Source: Trinickia fusca (GTDB taxonomy: Bacteria > Pseudomonadota > Gammaproteobacteria > Burkholderiales > Burkholderiaceae). Taken from it: a DNA stretch of 64,000 bases. The notes under the pieces are model-generated. The model saw nothing but the letters and a program-made list of their open reading frames with translations. It was not told the DNA's origin and searched no databases. How positions within the stretch are numbered: position 1 is the stretch's first letter; every line of letters starts with the position of its first letter. Below, one piece after another: positions 1-7,922 of the stretch. Both the position numbers and the translations under genes were made by a program. The DNA lies in assembly GCF_003628145.1 (NCBI RefSeq), contig NZ_RBZV01000006.1:220875-284874 (forward strand), in the 5' to 3' direction.

Positions 1-2
1 GC

Positions 3-530
3 GTCGAAGAAGACCGCATTTATATCGTCGACGGTCCGGTCTGGACGTCCGCTGGCATGACAGCGGGCCTCGATCTGGCGCTCGCGATGGTGGAAAAGGA
101 TCTGGGAGCGGAAATCGCCCGTTCAGTGGCGCACAAGCTGGTCATGCATCAGCGCCGGGCGGGCGGCCAGTCGCAACACTCCGAAATGCTGGACCTCGCC
201 CCGAAGTCAGATCGCATCCAGAATGCGCTGAACTATGCGCGCCAGAATCTGAGCCGCTCGCTGACGGTCGAGGAGTTGGCCGAAACCGTTCACCTGAGTC
301 CACGCCAGTTCAGCCGCGTGTTCACGCTCGAAACGGGACAGTCTCCGGCCAAAGCCATCGAAAAATTACGATTGGAGGCGGCGCGGCTGATGATCGAACA
401 GAGCCGGCATCCGCTTGATGTCATCGCTAGAGAAACGGGCTTTCGCGATCGCCGACACCTGCGCGAAGCCTTCGTGCGCGGGTTTGGCCTTCCGCCCCAG
501 GCGGTACGGCGCGACGCGCGTATGGATTAG
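3..530 (+). CDS. GlxA-type AraC-family regulator, 5' end outside the window
   Basis: The reading frame is already open at the window edge, so only the C-terminal ~175 residues are visible. The first residues (IYIVDGPVWTSAGMTAGLDLAL) match the end of the DJ-1/PfpI-like amidotransferase-fold domain of GlxA-type regulators, where the sensor domain carries a TSAG motif. An AraC-type DNA-binding domain follows, with two helix-turn-helix segments (around LTVEELAETVHLSPRQFSR and PLDVIARETGFRDRRHLREAF). Such proteins usually activate small catabolic operons. The target is not evident; the nearest downstream genes are a GYD protein and a divergent isochorismatase-like gene, and either could be unrelated. 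Domain call is secure, ligand unknown. Confidence 0.9.
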   Translation, partial: VEEDRIYIVDGPVWTSAGMTAGLDLALAMVEKDLGAEIARSVAHKLVMHQRRAGGQSQHSEMLDLAPKSDRIQNALNYARQNLSRSLTVEELAETVHLSPRQFSRVFTLETGQSPAKAIEKLRLEAARLMIEQSRHPLDVIARETGFRDRRHLREAFVRGFGLPPQAVRRDARMD

Positions 531-587
531 ACTTTCGGCGACTTGCGTTTTGACTAGCATCTCTCGACTCCCCCCATTGCCCCTCTC

Positions 588-692
588 ATGAACCGCGCTC
601 GCTCCTTCTTCGAAGAACTCAACGCTCACTATCTGCAGCTTCTTCGAGCGGAAGGCGACCTCTACTGGTTGACCCATACCGGCCGCACATGA
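588..692 (+). pseudogene. Probable remnant of an M3-family oligopeptidase N-terminus
   Basis: A 34-codon frame starts at ATG 588 and reads MNRARSFFEELNAHYLQLLR followed by AEGDLYW, which resembles the first ~30 residues of M3-type (thimet/oligopeptidase F-like) metallopeptidases. It then ends abruptly at TGA 690-692 with no zinc-binding HExxH region downstream. I read this as a decayed leftover of a deleted peptidase gene. Recognition rests on memory of the family's N-terminus, so it is tentative; it could instead be an unrelated small ORF. The rest of 531-822 shows no other gene. Confidence 0.35.
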
Positions 693-822
693 CGCTTGCA
701 TTATGCTCCATCGTCTAGAATCAGCTTACATGCAGCGCTTGCGATCAGCACAATCGCAGCAGTGTGACGGTCGAGCCTGCATGCCCTAATCCCGATTCTA
801 GGTGTTCGTAAGGGGAATCAGC

Positions 823-1116
823 ATGGCGACGTATGTGGTTCTTGCGAAATTCACTGACCAGGGTATCCGCGCCGTAAAAAACAGTGCGCAGCGGGCTACC
901 CAGGCAGCGGAGATGGCCAAATCTTTCGGCTGTGAAATGAAGGAAGTTTACTGGACATTGGGTGGCTATGACATCGTCACGATAGTGGAGGCTTCGGACG
1001 AGCAAAGTTTCATGTCATTTGGTCTCGCGCTCGGGTCCGAAGGGAACATCCGTACGGAGACACTCCGTGCATTCAGGAAAGATGAATTTGCCGCTCTTCT
1101 CGGCAAACTTCAATAA
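823..1116 (+). CDS. GYD domain-containing protein
   Basis: A 97-residue protein of the GYD family (small ferredoxin-like alpha/beta proteins named after a conserved Gly-Tyr-Asp). The motif is present in the stretch WTLGGYDIVTIVE, and the length matches the family. The start is placed at ATG 823 because AAGGGGA lies just upstream (810-816) and the protein then begins MATYVVLAKFT, as usual; an upstream GTG at 802 would add seven residues. No biochemical role is established for the family that I can state. It is monocistronic, followed convergently by the isochorismatase-like gene. Confidence 0.85.
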   Translation: MATYVVLAKFTDQGIRAVKNSAQRATQAAEMAKSFGCEMKEVYWTLGGYDIVTIVEASDEQSFMSFGLALGSEGNIRTETLRAFRKDEFAALLGKLQ

Positions 1117-1277
1117 AAGTAGGCAACCCATCACCTTTACCCTCTCGGGCGCGACATAGCAGTTCAATTCGATCCAAACGTTGCGCCCCTCGCCTCGGGC
1201 TGCACTTCCGTTACACCTTCCGATCGATCGAGGCGGGGGAACCCCAATGTGCAAAATTTAGAGCAGACGTCGAACAT

Positions 1278-1841
1278 CTAGGCGAGCAGCAGCAAGGCAT
1301 CCGCGAGCGACAGCACGGTTGTGCGCGAATCGAACGCGGTAGAGAACAGATGTTCGTGTACCACCTGATCCGGGTCGTAGCAGCAATCCTTGACCGTGTA
1401 CAAGCGGAAGTCCGCGTCGCTGGCATACGCAACCGACGACAGCACGACACCGGTCGACGCAATGCCGACCATAATCAGCGAATCGACACCTTGTGCGGTA
1501 AGTCGTGCCTCGAGATCGGTGCCAAAGAACACACTGGCGCGATGCGCGATGATCAGCGGTTCATTGGCCTGCTGGCCTAACTCCGGCGAGACTCGATCTT
1601 CGACGAAGAGACCAAGTTGCTTGATTCCCTGCCCATTTTTGTTCAATGGGCTGACTTCCAGATAGCCGGGACTGAATCGGAGGTTGGCGAAATAGACGCG
1701 AACACCTTTGGCCCGCGCTGCGTCGCATAGTTTGCGCGTATTGGCGAGCAGGGTCGGCGCGACCGATGGAAAGAGTCCGAGAATATCGGTCTGATAATGC
1801 ATGACGACAAGCGCCGTTTGCGCCGGCTCGATTGCCTCCAT
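1278..1841 (-). CDS. Isochorismatase-fold (cysteine hydrolase family) protein lacking the catalytic triad
   Basis: A 187-residue protein with the isochorismatase/nicotinamidase fold: N-terminal ALVVMHYQTDIL strand, central FFGTDLEARL, and GIASTGVVLSSVAYASD. Active members use Asp-Lys-Cys. Here the Asp of the usual 'DxQND' is His (MHYQTD), the Lys region reads IAHRASVFFGT with no Lys, and the Cys of 'T-x-x-C-V' is Val. The canonical Cys-based amide or ester hydrolysis therefore cannot occur in the usual way. I believe a recognisable subfamily shares these changes, so this is probably not a recent mutation. Role unknown: non-enzymatic binding, or another chemistry. It stands alone on the minus strand. 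Confidence 0.8.
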   Translation of the reverse strand: MEAIEPAQTALVVMHYQTDILGLFPSVAPTLLANTRKLCDAARAKGVRVYFANLRFSPGYLEVSPLNKNGQGIKQLGLFVEDRVSPELGQQANEPLIIAHRASVFFGTDLEARLTAQGVDSLIMVGIASTGVVLSSVAYASDADFRLYTVKDCCYDPDQVVHEHLFSTAFDSRTTVLSLADALLLLA

Positions 1842-1965
1842 TCACACTTCCCCTTTAGGTCGACACGCAGTTCATATTCACGGCCTGAGAACGTCGAACG
1901 CAGCGAAACACGCTATTGCCCAAACGACGCTTCCCTGCCGCGAAATAATACTTCATGCGACGCGC

Positions 1966-3588
1966 CTAGCCTCCCCCCGCCAGCATCATCGTACCGGGCG
2001 CAAGAAGATAGAAACCCACCCCGATGATGATCAAGTAGGCGAGCAGGATAAACGTCCATCCCATGTTGTGACGAATCACCTCGCCTTCGTTGCGCACAAA
2101 GCGGCTCGTCGAGACGCCCACGCTCGCCGTTTGCGGCGCGACGGGCTTTCCTACCTCGGCACCTACCGAATTGAGCGTCGGCAACAGCAGAGTCGGGAAG
2201 CCGAGCAGTCGCCCGACCGTGACCTGGAAAAAGCCGAACATGGCATTGGTCGACGTATTGCTGCCGGAAAGGGCGACACCGATCCAGCCGAGAATCGGCG
2301 CGACGATGACGAAGGCGACCCCGATCTTCGAGAATCCCTCGGCGAGCGAAGCCGCCATGCCCGAGAAATTGAAGACGTACGCGAGGCCGAAGATGAAGAT
2401 CCCGACGAGGAAGGCGCCCCACATCTGATGCCAGGTGCGACGGAAAGCCTCGGCGTACTGCGCGGGTTTCATGCCGATCACGAGCACGGTGATGAGCCAG
2501 GAGACGAAGATCGCCGTGCCGCCGATGAAAGGCGCGAAGGAAAAGACGGCGCTCACTTCAGAGCCTTTGTGAATCGACGATCCGGCCGCTACCGCCAGCT
2601 TGAGCCAGGCTATCTTCGGCAGCGGCGACCATGGGCCGGTCCACAGCACGACCACGACGATCAGCACGATAAAGGGCAGCCAGGCGCGAATGACCTCCGC
2701 CCTTGAAAGCCCGTGCGACGCGTTACCGACTTGGGCGGCTTCCTCGATCGGTGCACCGCCATAGCCCAGCATGCGTTTAGGTCGCCAGAATTTCAGCAGT
2801 ACGAGCAGTGCGGCAAAGCAAACGATAGAGCCGGTGACATCCGGCAGATACGGGCCGAGGTACACGGCAACCGGATATTGTCCGACGATGTAGCCGAGCG
2901 AGCCGACCACCGCTAGGGGCCATCCGTCCTTGAGTCCGGCTCGCCCCGATACCAGATAGATCAATACCCAGGGCGGGAGTAGCGCCAGCACCGCCACGAC
3001 ATGCGCGACCGAGGCGGAAAGCGCGAGTACCGGCAGACCCGTCACAGCCGCCAGCGCGATGATCGGCACGCCTAGCGCCCCATAGGAAACGGGTGCGTTA
3101 TTGGCGATCGCCGCCACGCGAATCGCGTCGAGATCGGGGATGCCGAGCGCGATGAGGATCGGCGCCACGAACGCCCACGGATAGCCGAATCCGACGAGCC
3201 CTTCGAGCAACGCGCCGAAAGCCCAGGCGAACATGATCGTCTGCACCCTGACGTCGGCGGTGCCCTGAGCGGTGAGCCACCGCCGAAATTGATCGAACAC
3301 GCCGGTGAGCGTCAGCGAATTGAATAGCATCACCCCCCAGAATGTAATCCAGTCGACCGCCCAGATGCCCGTCAGCGAGCCATACAGAAAAGCCCGTATT
3401 CCGGTGCCTACCGGCATGGTCCAGACGACGGCCGCAAGGATGAAGGTGACGATTGCCCCGATCAGCACGGAGAGCCAAGCGGAAAGCTTGAAGACGGCGA
3501 GGAGGACGAGGAGAACGACCACCGGCAAAAGCGCCAGCAACCAGGAAGCGAAGAGGTTGCCTGTGGGATTGAGGACCTGCTGGAACAT
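1966..3588 (-). CDS. lldP: L-lactate/glycolate permease (LctP family)
   Basis: A 540-residue polytopic membrane protein of the LctP family, which imports lactate or glycolate with protons; E. coli LldP is about 550 residues, so the length is full. Roughly a dozen or more hydrophobic spans are visible. Family-typical stretches include GLVGFGYPWAFVAPIL, AIANNAPVSYGALGVPI and, near the C-terminus, ALSGSNTSTNAMFG, the last being strongly conserved in these permeases. Start ATG at 3588 gives the standard short N-terminus before the first span. It lies about 210 bp downstream of the FAD dehydrogenase on the same strand, and the two may work together on a hydroxy or amino acid. Exact substrate is not readable. 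Confidence 0.93.
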   Translation of the reverse strand: MFQQVLNPTGNLFASWLLALLPVVVLLVLLAVFKLSAWLSVLIGAIVTFILAAVVWTMPVGTGIRAFLYGSLTGIWAVDWITFWGVMLFNSLTLTGVFDQFRRWLTAQGTADVRVQTIMFAWAFGALLEGLVGFGYPWAFVAPILIALGIPDLDAIRVAAIANNAPVSYGALGVPIIALAAVTGLPVLALSASVAHVVAVLALLPPWVLIYLVSGRAGLKDGWPLAVVGSLGYIVGQYPVAVYLGPYLPDVTGSIVCFAALLVLLKFWRPKRMLGYGGAPIEEAAQVGNASHGLSRAEVIRAWLPFIVLIVVVVLWTGPWSPLPKIAWLKLAVAAGSSIHKGSEVSAVFSFAPFIGGTAIFVSWLITVLVIGMKPAQYAEAFRRTWHQMWGAFLVGIFIFGLAYVFNFSGMAASLAEGFSKIGVAFVIVAPILGWIGVALSGSNTSTNAMFGFFQVTVGRLLGFPTLLLPTLNSVGAEVGKPVAPQTASVGVSTSRFVRNEGEVIRHNMGWTFILLAYLIIIGVGFYLLAPGTMMLAGGG

Positions 3589-3800
3589 GATCGGACTCCC
3601 TCTGATTATTCAACGCGAGGAGCACATCATCACACTGTGATGTATCTTTCAGTATAGGAGAAAAAATCTCGCCAAGGCCGCGTTCGCGAGCGAGCTTTGT
3701 TACCGAAACGCCTGACTCGAGTGCTGGCCAAACGTGACCATCATTCCAGGCTGATCGAATCCAGCCGCGGGAACGAACAGCTTGTGCTGAAAGCTTAAGC

Positions 3801-5033
3801 TCAAAACCGATCAACTCGAAACGGAGAAGGATCGACAACGGTCTCTTCCCCCGTGATCATCTCGGCCACCAATCGCCCTGTCACGGCACCCAGCGTCAAT
3901 CCATGATGCGCATGTCCGAATGCAAACCACAAACCCTGGTGACGCATTGCCGGACCGATAATCGGAAGCATGTCGGGCGTACACGGACGCCGCCCCATCC
4001 AGGGCTCGCTATCGAGCCGCGCGCCGAGCGGAAAGAGCTGCCGAGCAATGGGTTCGACGGCATTCAATTGCACGGGCGTCTTGGGCGCATCGCAATGTGC
4101 GAGCTCGACGCCCGTTGTGAGCCGAATACCGCGAGCCATAGGTGCAATCAAGTAGCCCTTTTCGGCGTCGAGCACCGGGTGGTTCAAGCGTGCTTGCGAT
4201 TTCGCCTCGTAGTGCATGTGATAGCCCCGCTTGACGGCGAGCGGTAGTCGATATCCCAGCCGCGAAGTGAGCCGATCCGACCACGGTCCCATCGCGACGA
4301 CAACCGTGGCCGCTTCTATCCGCCCTTCTTGTGTCTCGACGCTCCACCCCTGCTGCAGTTTGGTCGCATCGCCGACGAAAATCCGTCCGCCAAGTCGTTC
4401 GAAGTACCCGGCATACGCGGTAACGAGCGCCCCTGGATCGCTCACCGACTCCGCTCCGCTATACCGCACTGCCCCAAGCAACGATGGCTCGAGATCCGGT
4501 TCGGCCGCCCGCAAACGCTCGTGATCGAGCGCATCGAATTCGACACCGAACTCCCGGCGCCATTGCTCGGCGAGTCTCACCGCCTCGTCCAGCTTGGGGC
4601 CGGTTCTATAGACCCTGATCCAGCCGCTCGCGCGCAATAGATTGCTCGCATTGGCTGCGAGCGCCAACGCCCGATGTTCGGTCACGCAGTGTTCGATCAA
4701 CGTCGCATAGGAACGCGCAATAGCAGCGTGCCGCGCGGGGTGCGAATTGCGCCAGTATTTCCATAGAAACGGGGCAAGCTCGAGCATCGCATTCGCGTGA
4801 TAGCGAACGTCGAGCGACGTATTGCGCGCGTAGCGCAACAACTCTCCGAAGCCGCGTGGGAAAGCATAGGGATAGACGCCTTCGCGTTGAATCAGCCCGG
4901 CATTGCCGAAGGACGTTTCATTGCCCGGCGCCTTCAAATCCACCAGCGCAACTGCCCGACCCCGTCGCTGCAAATGGCTCGCGACACACACACCGACAAT
5001 GCCACCACCAAGCACGATAACGTCGAATTTCAT
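3801..5033 (-). CDS. FAD-dependent D-amino acid dehydrogenase-like oxidoreductase (DadA type)
   Basis: A 410-residue DAO-fold flavoprotein. The N-terminus carries the dinucleotide-binding signature (VIVLGGGIVGVCVASHLQRRG), and the C-terminus has the second FAD segment (GLWFAFGHAHHGLTLG). DadA-type enzymes deaminate D-amino acids at the membrane and pass electrons to quinones. The start is ATG 5033, because the fold begins four residues later; upstream in-frame starts would add 15-36 residues of no recognisable character. It is followed on the same strand by the LctP permease, so it could equally be a hydroxy-acid or imino-acid dehydrogenase. Family certain, substrate inferred. Confidence 0.88.
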   Translation of the reverse strand: MKFDVIVLGGGIVGVCVASHLQRRGRAVALVDLKAPGNETSFGNAGLIQREGVYPYAFPRGFGELLRYARNTSLDVRYHANAMLELAPFLWKYWRNSHPARHAAIARSYATLIEHCVTEHRALALAANASNLLRASGWIRVYRTGPKLDEAVRLAEQWRREFGVEFDALDHERLRAAEPDLEPSLLGAVRYSGAESVSDPGALVTAYAGYFERLGGRIFVGDATKLQQGWSVETQEGRIEAATVVVAMGPWSDRLTSRLGYRLPLAVKRGYHMHYEAKSQARLNHPVLDAEKGYLIAPMARGIRLTTGVELAHCDAPKTPVQLNAVEPIARQLFPLGARLDSEPWMGRRPCTPDMLPIIGPAMRHQGLWFAFGHAHHGLTLGAVTGRLVAEMITGEETVVDPSPFRVDRF

Positions 5034-5109
5034 TGCCTCTATGCCCCGTATTGCGCCGGCACCGGCGTCGACGCTCATTATGCCCCCACCCGGGATGCAC
5101 GTAGCATGC

Positions 5110-6042
5110 CTACACGACCAAACACCCCTGTGTCGCAGCAACGGTCACCGTCGCTTCCATCCCCGCTGTAAACCGGAGATAGTCGGCTTCCATGCCATCG
5201 GAAAAGATCACGCCGTTTTCGGGCATGCGCGAGCGTAGCCGCAGGGGTTGCCCTGCGCTGACCTTGCCAAATATCAGCTCCGTCTTCGAGGCGCGGCTTG
5301 GAAAAGGCTCTCGTACCGCGAACGTCAGTTGGCCACTGTCCCACGGCTGAGCCTCGTATTTGAAATCCTCATCCCTCCCCTGCATGGCACACACCACACC
5401 GATCGAACCCGTCACCACGCTCTTGAGCCAAGCCGTCGACCCAAGCCCCGTGGAGACGATGATGCCGGACGACGACTGAGATTCGCGCCGCTCACCGAGC
5501 TCGATATCGTAGAGCGCCGAGGAATGCGTCCGCGGCCCGATGAACAGATCGTTCACGGCACGCAGCACCTGCCCATCCGACAGCCGGGCTTCCGCCATCG
5601 TGACCGCTTTCGTCGGTCGGCGATCTTGCGCGACGTCTGCGAGCACCGCCCCAAGCGCTTCAGGCTCGAACGGCAACAGAACGCCGTCCCACCTGCGGGG
5701 CTCCGGGTTCAGACCGATCAGCGGCTGGCCGTCGAGGTATTTCATCGAGTTCGCGACCAGTCCGTCCTGTCCCAACGCCACGACGATGTCATCGGGCGCA
5801 AAGATGAAATTCGGCAGGTAACCGCGATCGACCATCTGGTAGCGCCCCCAGCCTTGAAGGGCGCGCACGGCGAGTTCCAGGCTGCTTGCGTAAGCAGCGT
5901 TTTCGGCGAGGTAGTCGGAGAAATCGGCTCCAAGGTGCTCGATGTAGAACTTCGCCTGGGCCAACGTGTGATGCCGGCTGATCAGTTCCTCGAGTCGCGT
6001 GCGGCGCGTGATCAGCACGACCTTGCGAGCGTCGGCACTCAT
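5110..6042 (-). CDS. NAD kinase-like protein with altered motifs
   Basis: A 310-residue member of the NAD(+)/NADH kinase superfamily. The signature GGDG that binds the phosphate donor reads GQDG here (in DIVVALGQDGLVANS). The second block, normally NE followed by GxxVSTPTGSTAY, reads AVNDLF and GIIVSTGLGSTAWLKS. The fold is clear, but these substitutions make ordinary NAD kinase activity uncertain. Its ATG overlaps the stop of the SPFH gene by 4 bp (ATGA at 6039-6042), so the two are translationally coupled. Both sit downstream of twin operators and opposite an NrtR-type regulator, which ties the pair to NAD or ADP-ribose metabolism. Not likely the housekeeping kinase of the cell. Confidence 0.8.
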   Translation of the reverse strand: MSADARKVVLITRRTRLEELISRHHTLAQAKFYIEHLGADFSDYLAENAAYASSLELAVRALQGWGRYQMVDRGYLPNFIFAPDDIVVALGQDGLVANSMKYLDGQPLIGLNPEPRRWDGVLLPFEPEALGAVLADVAQDRRPTKAVTMAEARLSDGQVLRAVNDLFIGPRTHSSALYDIELGERRESQSSSGIIVSTGLGSTAWLKSVVTGSIGVVCAMQGRDEDFKYEAQPWDSGQLTFAVREPFPSRASKTELIFGKVSAGQPLRLRSRMPENGVIFSDGMEADYLRFTAGMEATVTVAATQGCLVV

Positions 6043-7067
6043 GATGCCGTCCTCCCCCCTGCACTCATGAGGCCCTGCAGCAGGTCAGGCGACACATTCA
6101 ATTGACCGATGCGCTCCGCCCGCTCCGCGATGCCGCCAAAGGCTTGGGCGATCAGCTGCCCCGGCTGCATGCCGGCCGCGGCCAAGGCGTTGACGATCCG
6201 CGGGTCGGCCTTCTCGAGCGCCTGCATCACGGCAGCGACTCTGTGCGCTTCAGCTTCGGCGAGGGTACGGCTGTTGTGCGCCTGCCCGGCCACGAACGCC
6301 TTACGCTTCTCCTCGAGCTCGATATCGCTCGCCATCTGCTCATCACGCAGCTCGTTTTCCTTGCGCATCAAGGTGGCCTTGGCCTCCATCTGCGTCTCGC
6401 GGATCTGCCGCTTCTTCTGCTCGACCGCGATATCCGTGTCCAGCTCGTTCTGGCGAATGGCGCGCTCGTTCTCGACCGCCGACATGCGCCGCAGATAAAC
6501 GGCATCGTCAGCCGCCTTGAGATTGGACTCGCGCGCTTCGGCCTCGAGCGCCCGGGCGATGTCCGGCGTCGGCTTCACCGCCATCACCGAGACGCCGAGT
6601 ATCTCCAGGCCCAGCGCTGCCATTTCAGGCTGACTGGCCAGCTCGGCCTGCGCGGTACGCGCAATCGACGCCGAAGCGCGCAGCGCCTCCTTCAGCTCGA
6701 GCGCCTGCACAGTCTGTTGCACGATCACCTCGACCTGCATCGCCACGCGTTCCCCCAACCGCTTCGGGTCTTCCGAAACGTGCGTTCGGCCATCCTTCGC
6801 AAGCGAGAAATCCATCATGGCGGCCGTCCGGTGCGGATCGCTGATGCGATAGGTCACCTGCCCCTGCACGGTCACGCTCTGAAAATCCGCGGTGACCAGC
6901 TCCAGAATGAACGGACGATCCTGGCTAGCCACGGGAACCGCGACCAATGTCGTCGTGGGACCGTAATAGAAGAACGACAGGCCAGCTCCCTCGCGGACGA
7001 CCTTGCCCGCACGGAACTGCATCAGGTGGACGGTCGGCTGAGACTTGATGAATCGAATCCCGAACAT
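6039..7067 (-). CDS. SPFH/band 7 domain protein (slipin/flotillin-like, soluble form)
   Basis: A 342-residue SPFH-domain protein. Residues ~30-190 form the SPFH domain (e.g. DFQSVTVQGQVTYRISDP). A long charged, Glu/Lys-rich coiled coil follows (~190-290, including RKENELRDEQMASDIELEEK), then a small C-terminal helix region. No N-terminal membrane hairpin or signal peptide is obvious, unlike classical flotillins. The start ATG 7067 has an excellent ribosome binding site (AGAGGAG); reading frames extending upstream run through the operators and are not coding. It is the first gene of a two-gene operon with the NAD-kinase-like protein, controlled from 7089-7129. SPFH proteins make oligomeric scaffolds; the job in this operon is unknown. 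Confidence 0.88.
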   Translation of the reverse strand: MFGIRFIKSQPTVHLMQFRAGKVVREGAGLSFFYYGPTTTLVAVPVASQDRPFILELVTADFQSVTVQGQVTYRISDPHRTAAMMDFSLAKDGRTHVSEDPKRLGERVAMQVEVIVQQTVQALELKEALRASASIARTAQAELASQPEMAALGLEILGVSVMAVKPTPDIARALEAEARESNLKAADDAVYLRRMSAVENERAIRQNELDTDIAVEQKKRQIRETQMEAKATLMRKENELRDEQMASDIELEEKRKAFVAGQAHNSRTLAEAEAHRVAAVMQALEKADPRIVNALAAAGMQPGQLIAQAFGGIAERAERIGQLNVSPDLLQGLMSAGGRTAS

Positions 7068-7088
7068 GATGGGCTCCTCTTTGAGTTT

Positions 7089-7129
7089 AAGTTGTACTGT
7101 ACAACTTGTATGGGTTGCACAGTACAACC
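7089..7129. promoter_or_regulatory. Twin palindromic operators, probable NrtR boxes
   Basis: Two inverted repeats lie in the 96-bp divergent intergenic region. The first (7089-7107) has perfect 9-bp arms, AAGTTGTAC/GTACAACTT, around one base. The second (7113-7129), GGTTGCAC-A-GTACAACC, has 8-bp arms with one mismatch. Their centres are 23 bp apart, about two helical turns, so dimers would bind the same face. The adjacent NrtR-type gene is the natural ligand-responsive repressor. They sit 22-62 bp upstream of the SPFH start and 35-75 bp upstream of nrtR, so both promoters could be controlled. Confidence 0.82.
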
Positions 7130-7163
7130 TAGAATGACGGTCGTCAAGTTTTTCTGATCCGCC

Positions 7164-7922
7164 ATGACAGACCGATCGGCTCAGCCGGGGCGCCGCGCCC
7201 GTCGCAGCCCTGAATTTCCCCTTCCGTACACGACCGTCGATGTCGTGATCTTCACGGTGCTCGATCAGGCGCTGCAGGTTCTGCTCGTGCAGCGACCGGA
7301 CGGTGCCGACGAGCCCTTCCCCGGCCGCTGGGCGTTGCCGGGCGGTTTTGTCGACGTGGCGCTCGACGCGAGCCTCGAGGATTGCGCGCGCCGAAAGCTG
7401 GTCGAGAAGACCGCCGTGGCGAGTCCCTACCTGGAGCAGTTGGGCAGCTGGGGCAGCGCGACGCGCGATCCGCGCGGATGGTCGGCGACCCACGTCTATT
7501 TCGCGCTGATCCCGGGTCAGGATGTCATGTTGGCCAAAGGCGCGAATGCCGCCAACGTGGCATGGTTCGACGTCGATGAAGTGACGCAGAAAAGCGGGCT
7601 CGCATTCGACCACGACGACATCCTGCAAACTGCGGTCGAGCGGCTGCGCAGCAAGGTCGAGTACACGTCGCTGCCGGCGTTTTTACTGTCGGAGCCCTTT
7701 ACGCTGCCGCAGTTGCAGCGTATGTATGAGGTCGTGCTCGGGCGGCCGGTGGACAAAAGTGGCTTCCGTACGCGAATGCTCGCCGCAGGCTTCCTGAAGG
7801 AAGCAGGTTATGCCGCGGGGGAATCGAATCGACCTGCGATGGGCTATCGTCTTGCCGATCGGCACACGCCCGTCATATTTCCTCGGACTTTCAGTCCGCG
7901 CGCGCCAAACACCAATGAATGA
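7164..7922 (+). CDS. nrtR: NrtR-type transcriptional regulator (Nudix domain plus winged helix)
   Basis: A 252-residue protein: an N-terminal Nudix-fold domain (~20-165, DVVIFTVLDQALQVLLVQRP, WALPGGFVD) and a C-terminal winged-helix segment (~175-235, FTLPQLQRMYEVVLGRPVDK then GFRTRMLAAGFL). This is the NrtR architecture; known members sense ADP-ribose or related NAD intermediates and repress NAD genes. The Nudix box is degenerate: the hydrolase core REUxEE reads RKLVEK, consistent with a sensor rather than an enzyme. It is transcribed divergently from the SPFH/NAD-kinase-like operon across the twin palindromes at 7089-7129. Its stop overlaps the downstream GNAT gene start (ATGA). Confidence 0.88.
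   Translation: MTDRSAQPGRRARRSPEFPLPYTTVDVVIFTVLDQALQVLLVQRPDGADEPFPGRWALPGGFVDVALDASLEDCARRKLVEKTAVASPYLEQLGSWGSATRDPRGWSATHVYFALIPGQDVMLAKGANAANVAWFDVDEVTQKSGLAFDHDDILQTAVERLRSKVEYTSLPAFLLSEPFTLPQLQRMYEVVLGRPVDKSGFRTRMLAAGFLKEAGYAAGESNRPAMGYRLADRHTPVIFPRTFSPRAPNTNE

Noticed and set aside
1801..2706. 301-residue plus-strand frame
   Set aside because: Antisense to the permease, rich in Arg/Asp/Glu/His as expected for shadows, no domain.
3098..3838. 246-residue minus-strand frame
   Set aside because: It overlaps the lactate permease gene in another frame; it is Arg/His-rich and has no recognisable protein.
6102..7157. 351-residue plus-strand frame
   Set aside because: Antisense to the SPFH gene and running across the operators; a high-GC shadow of the coding strand.
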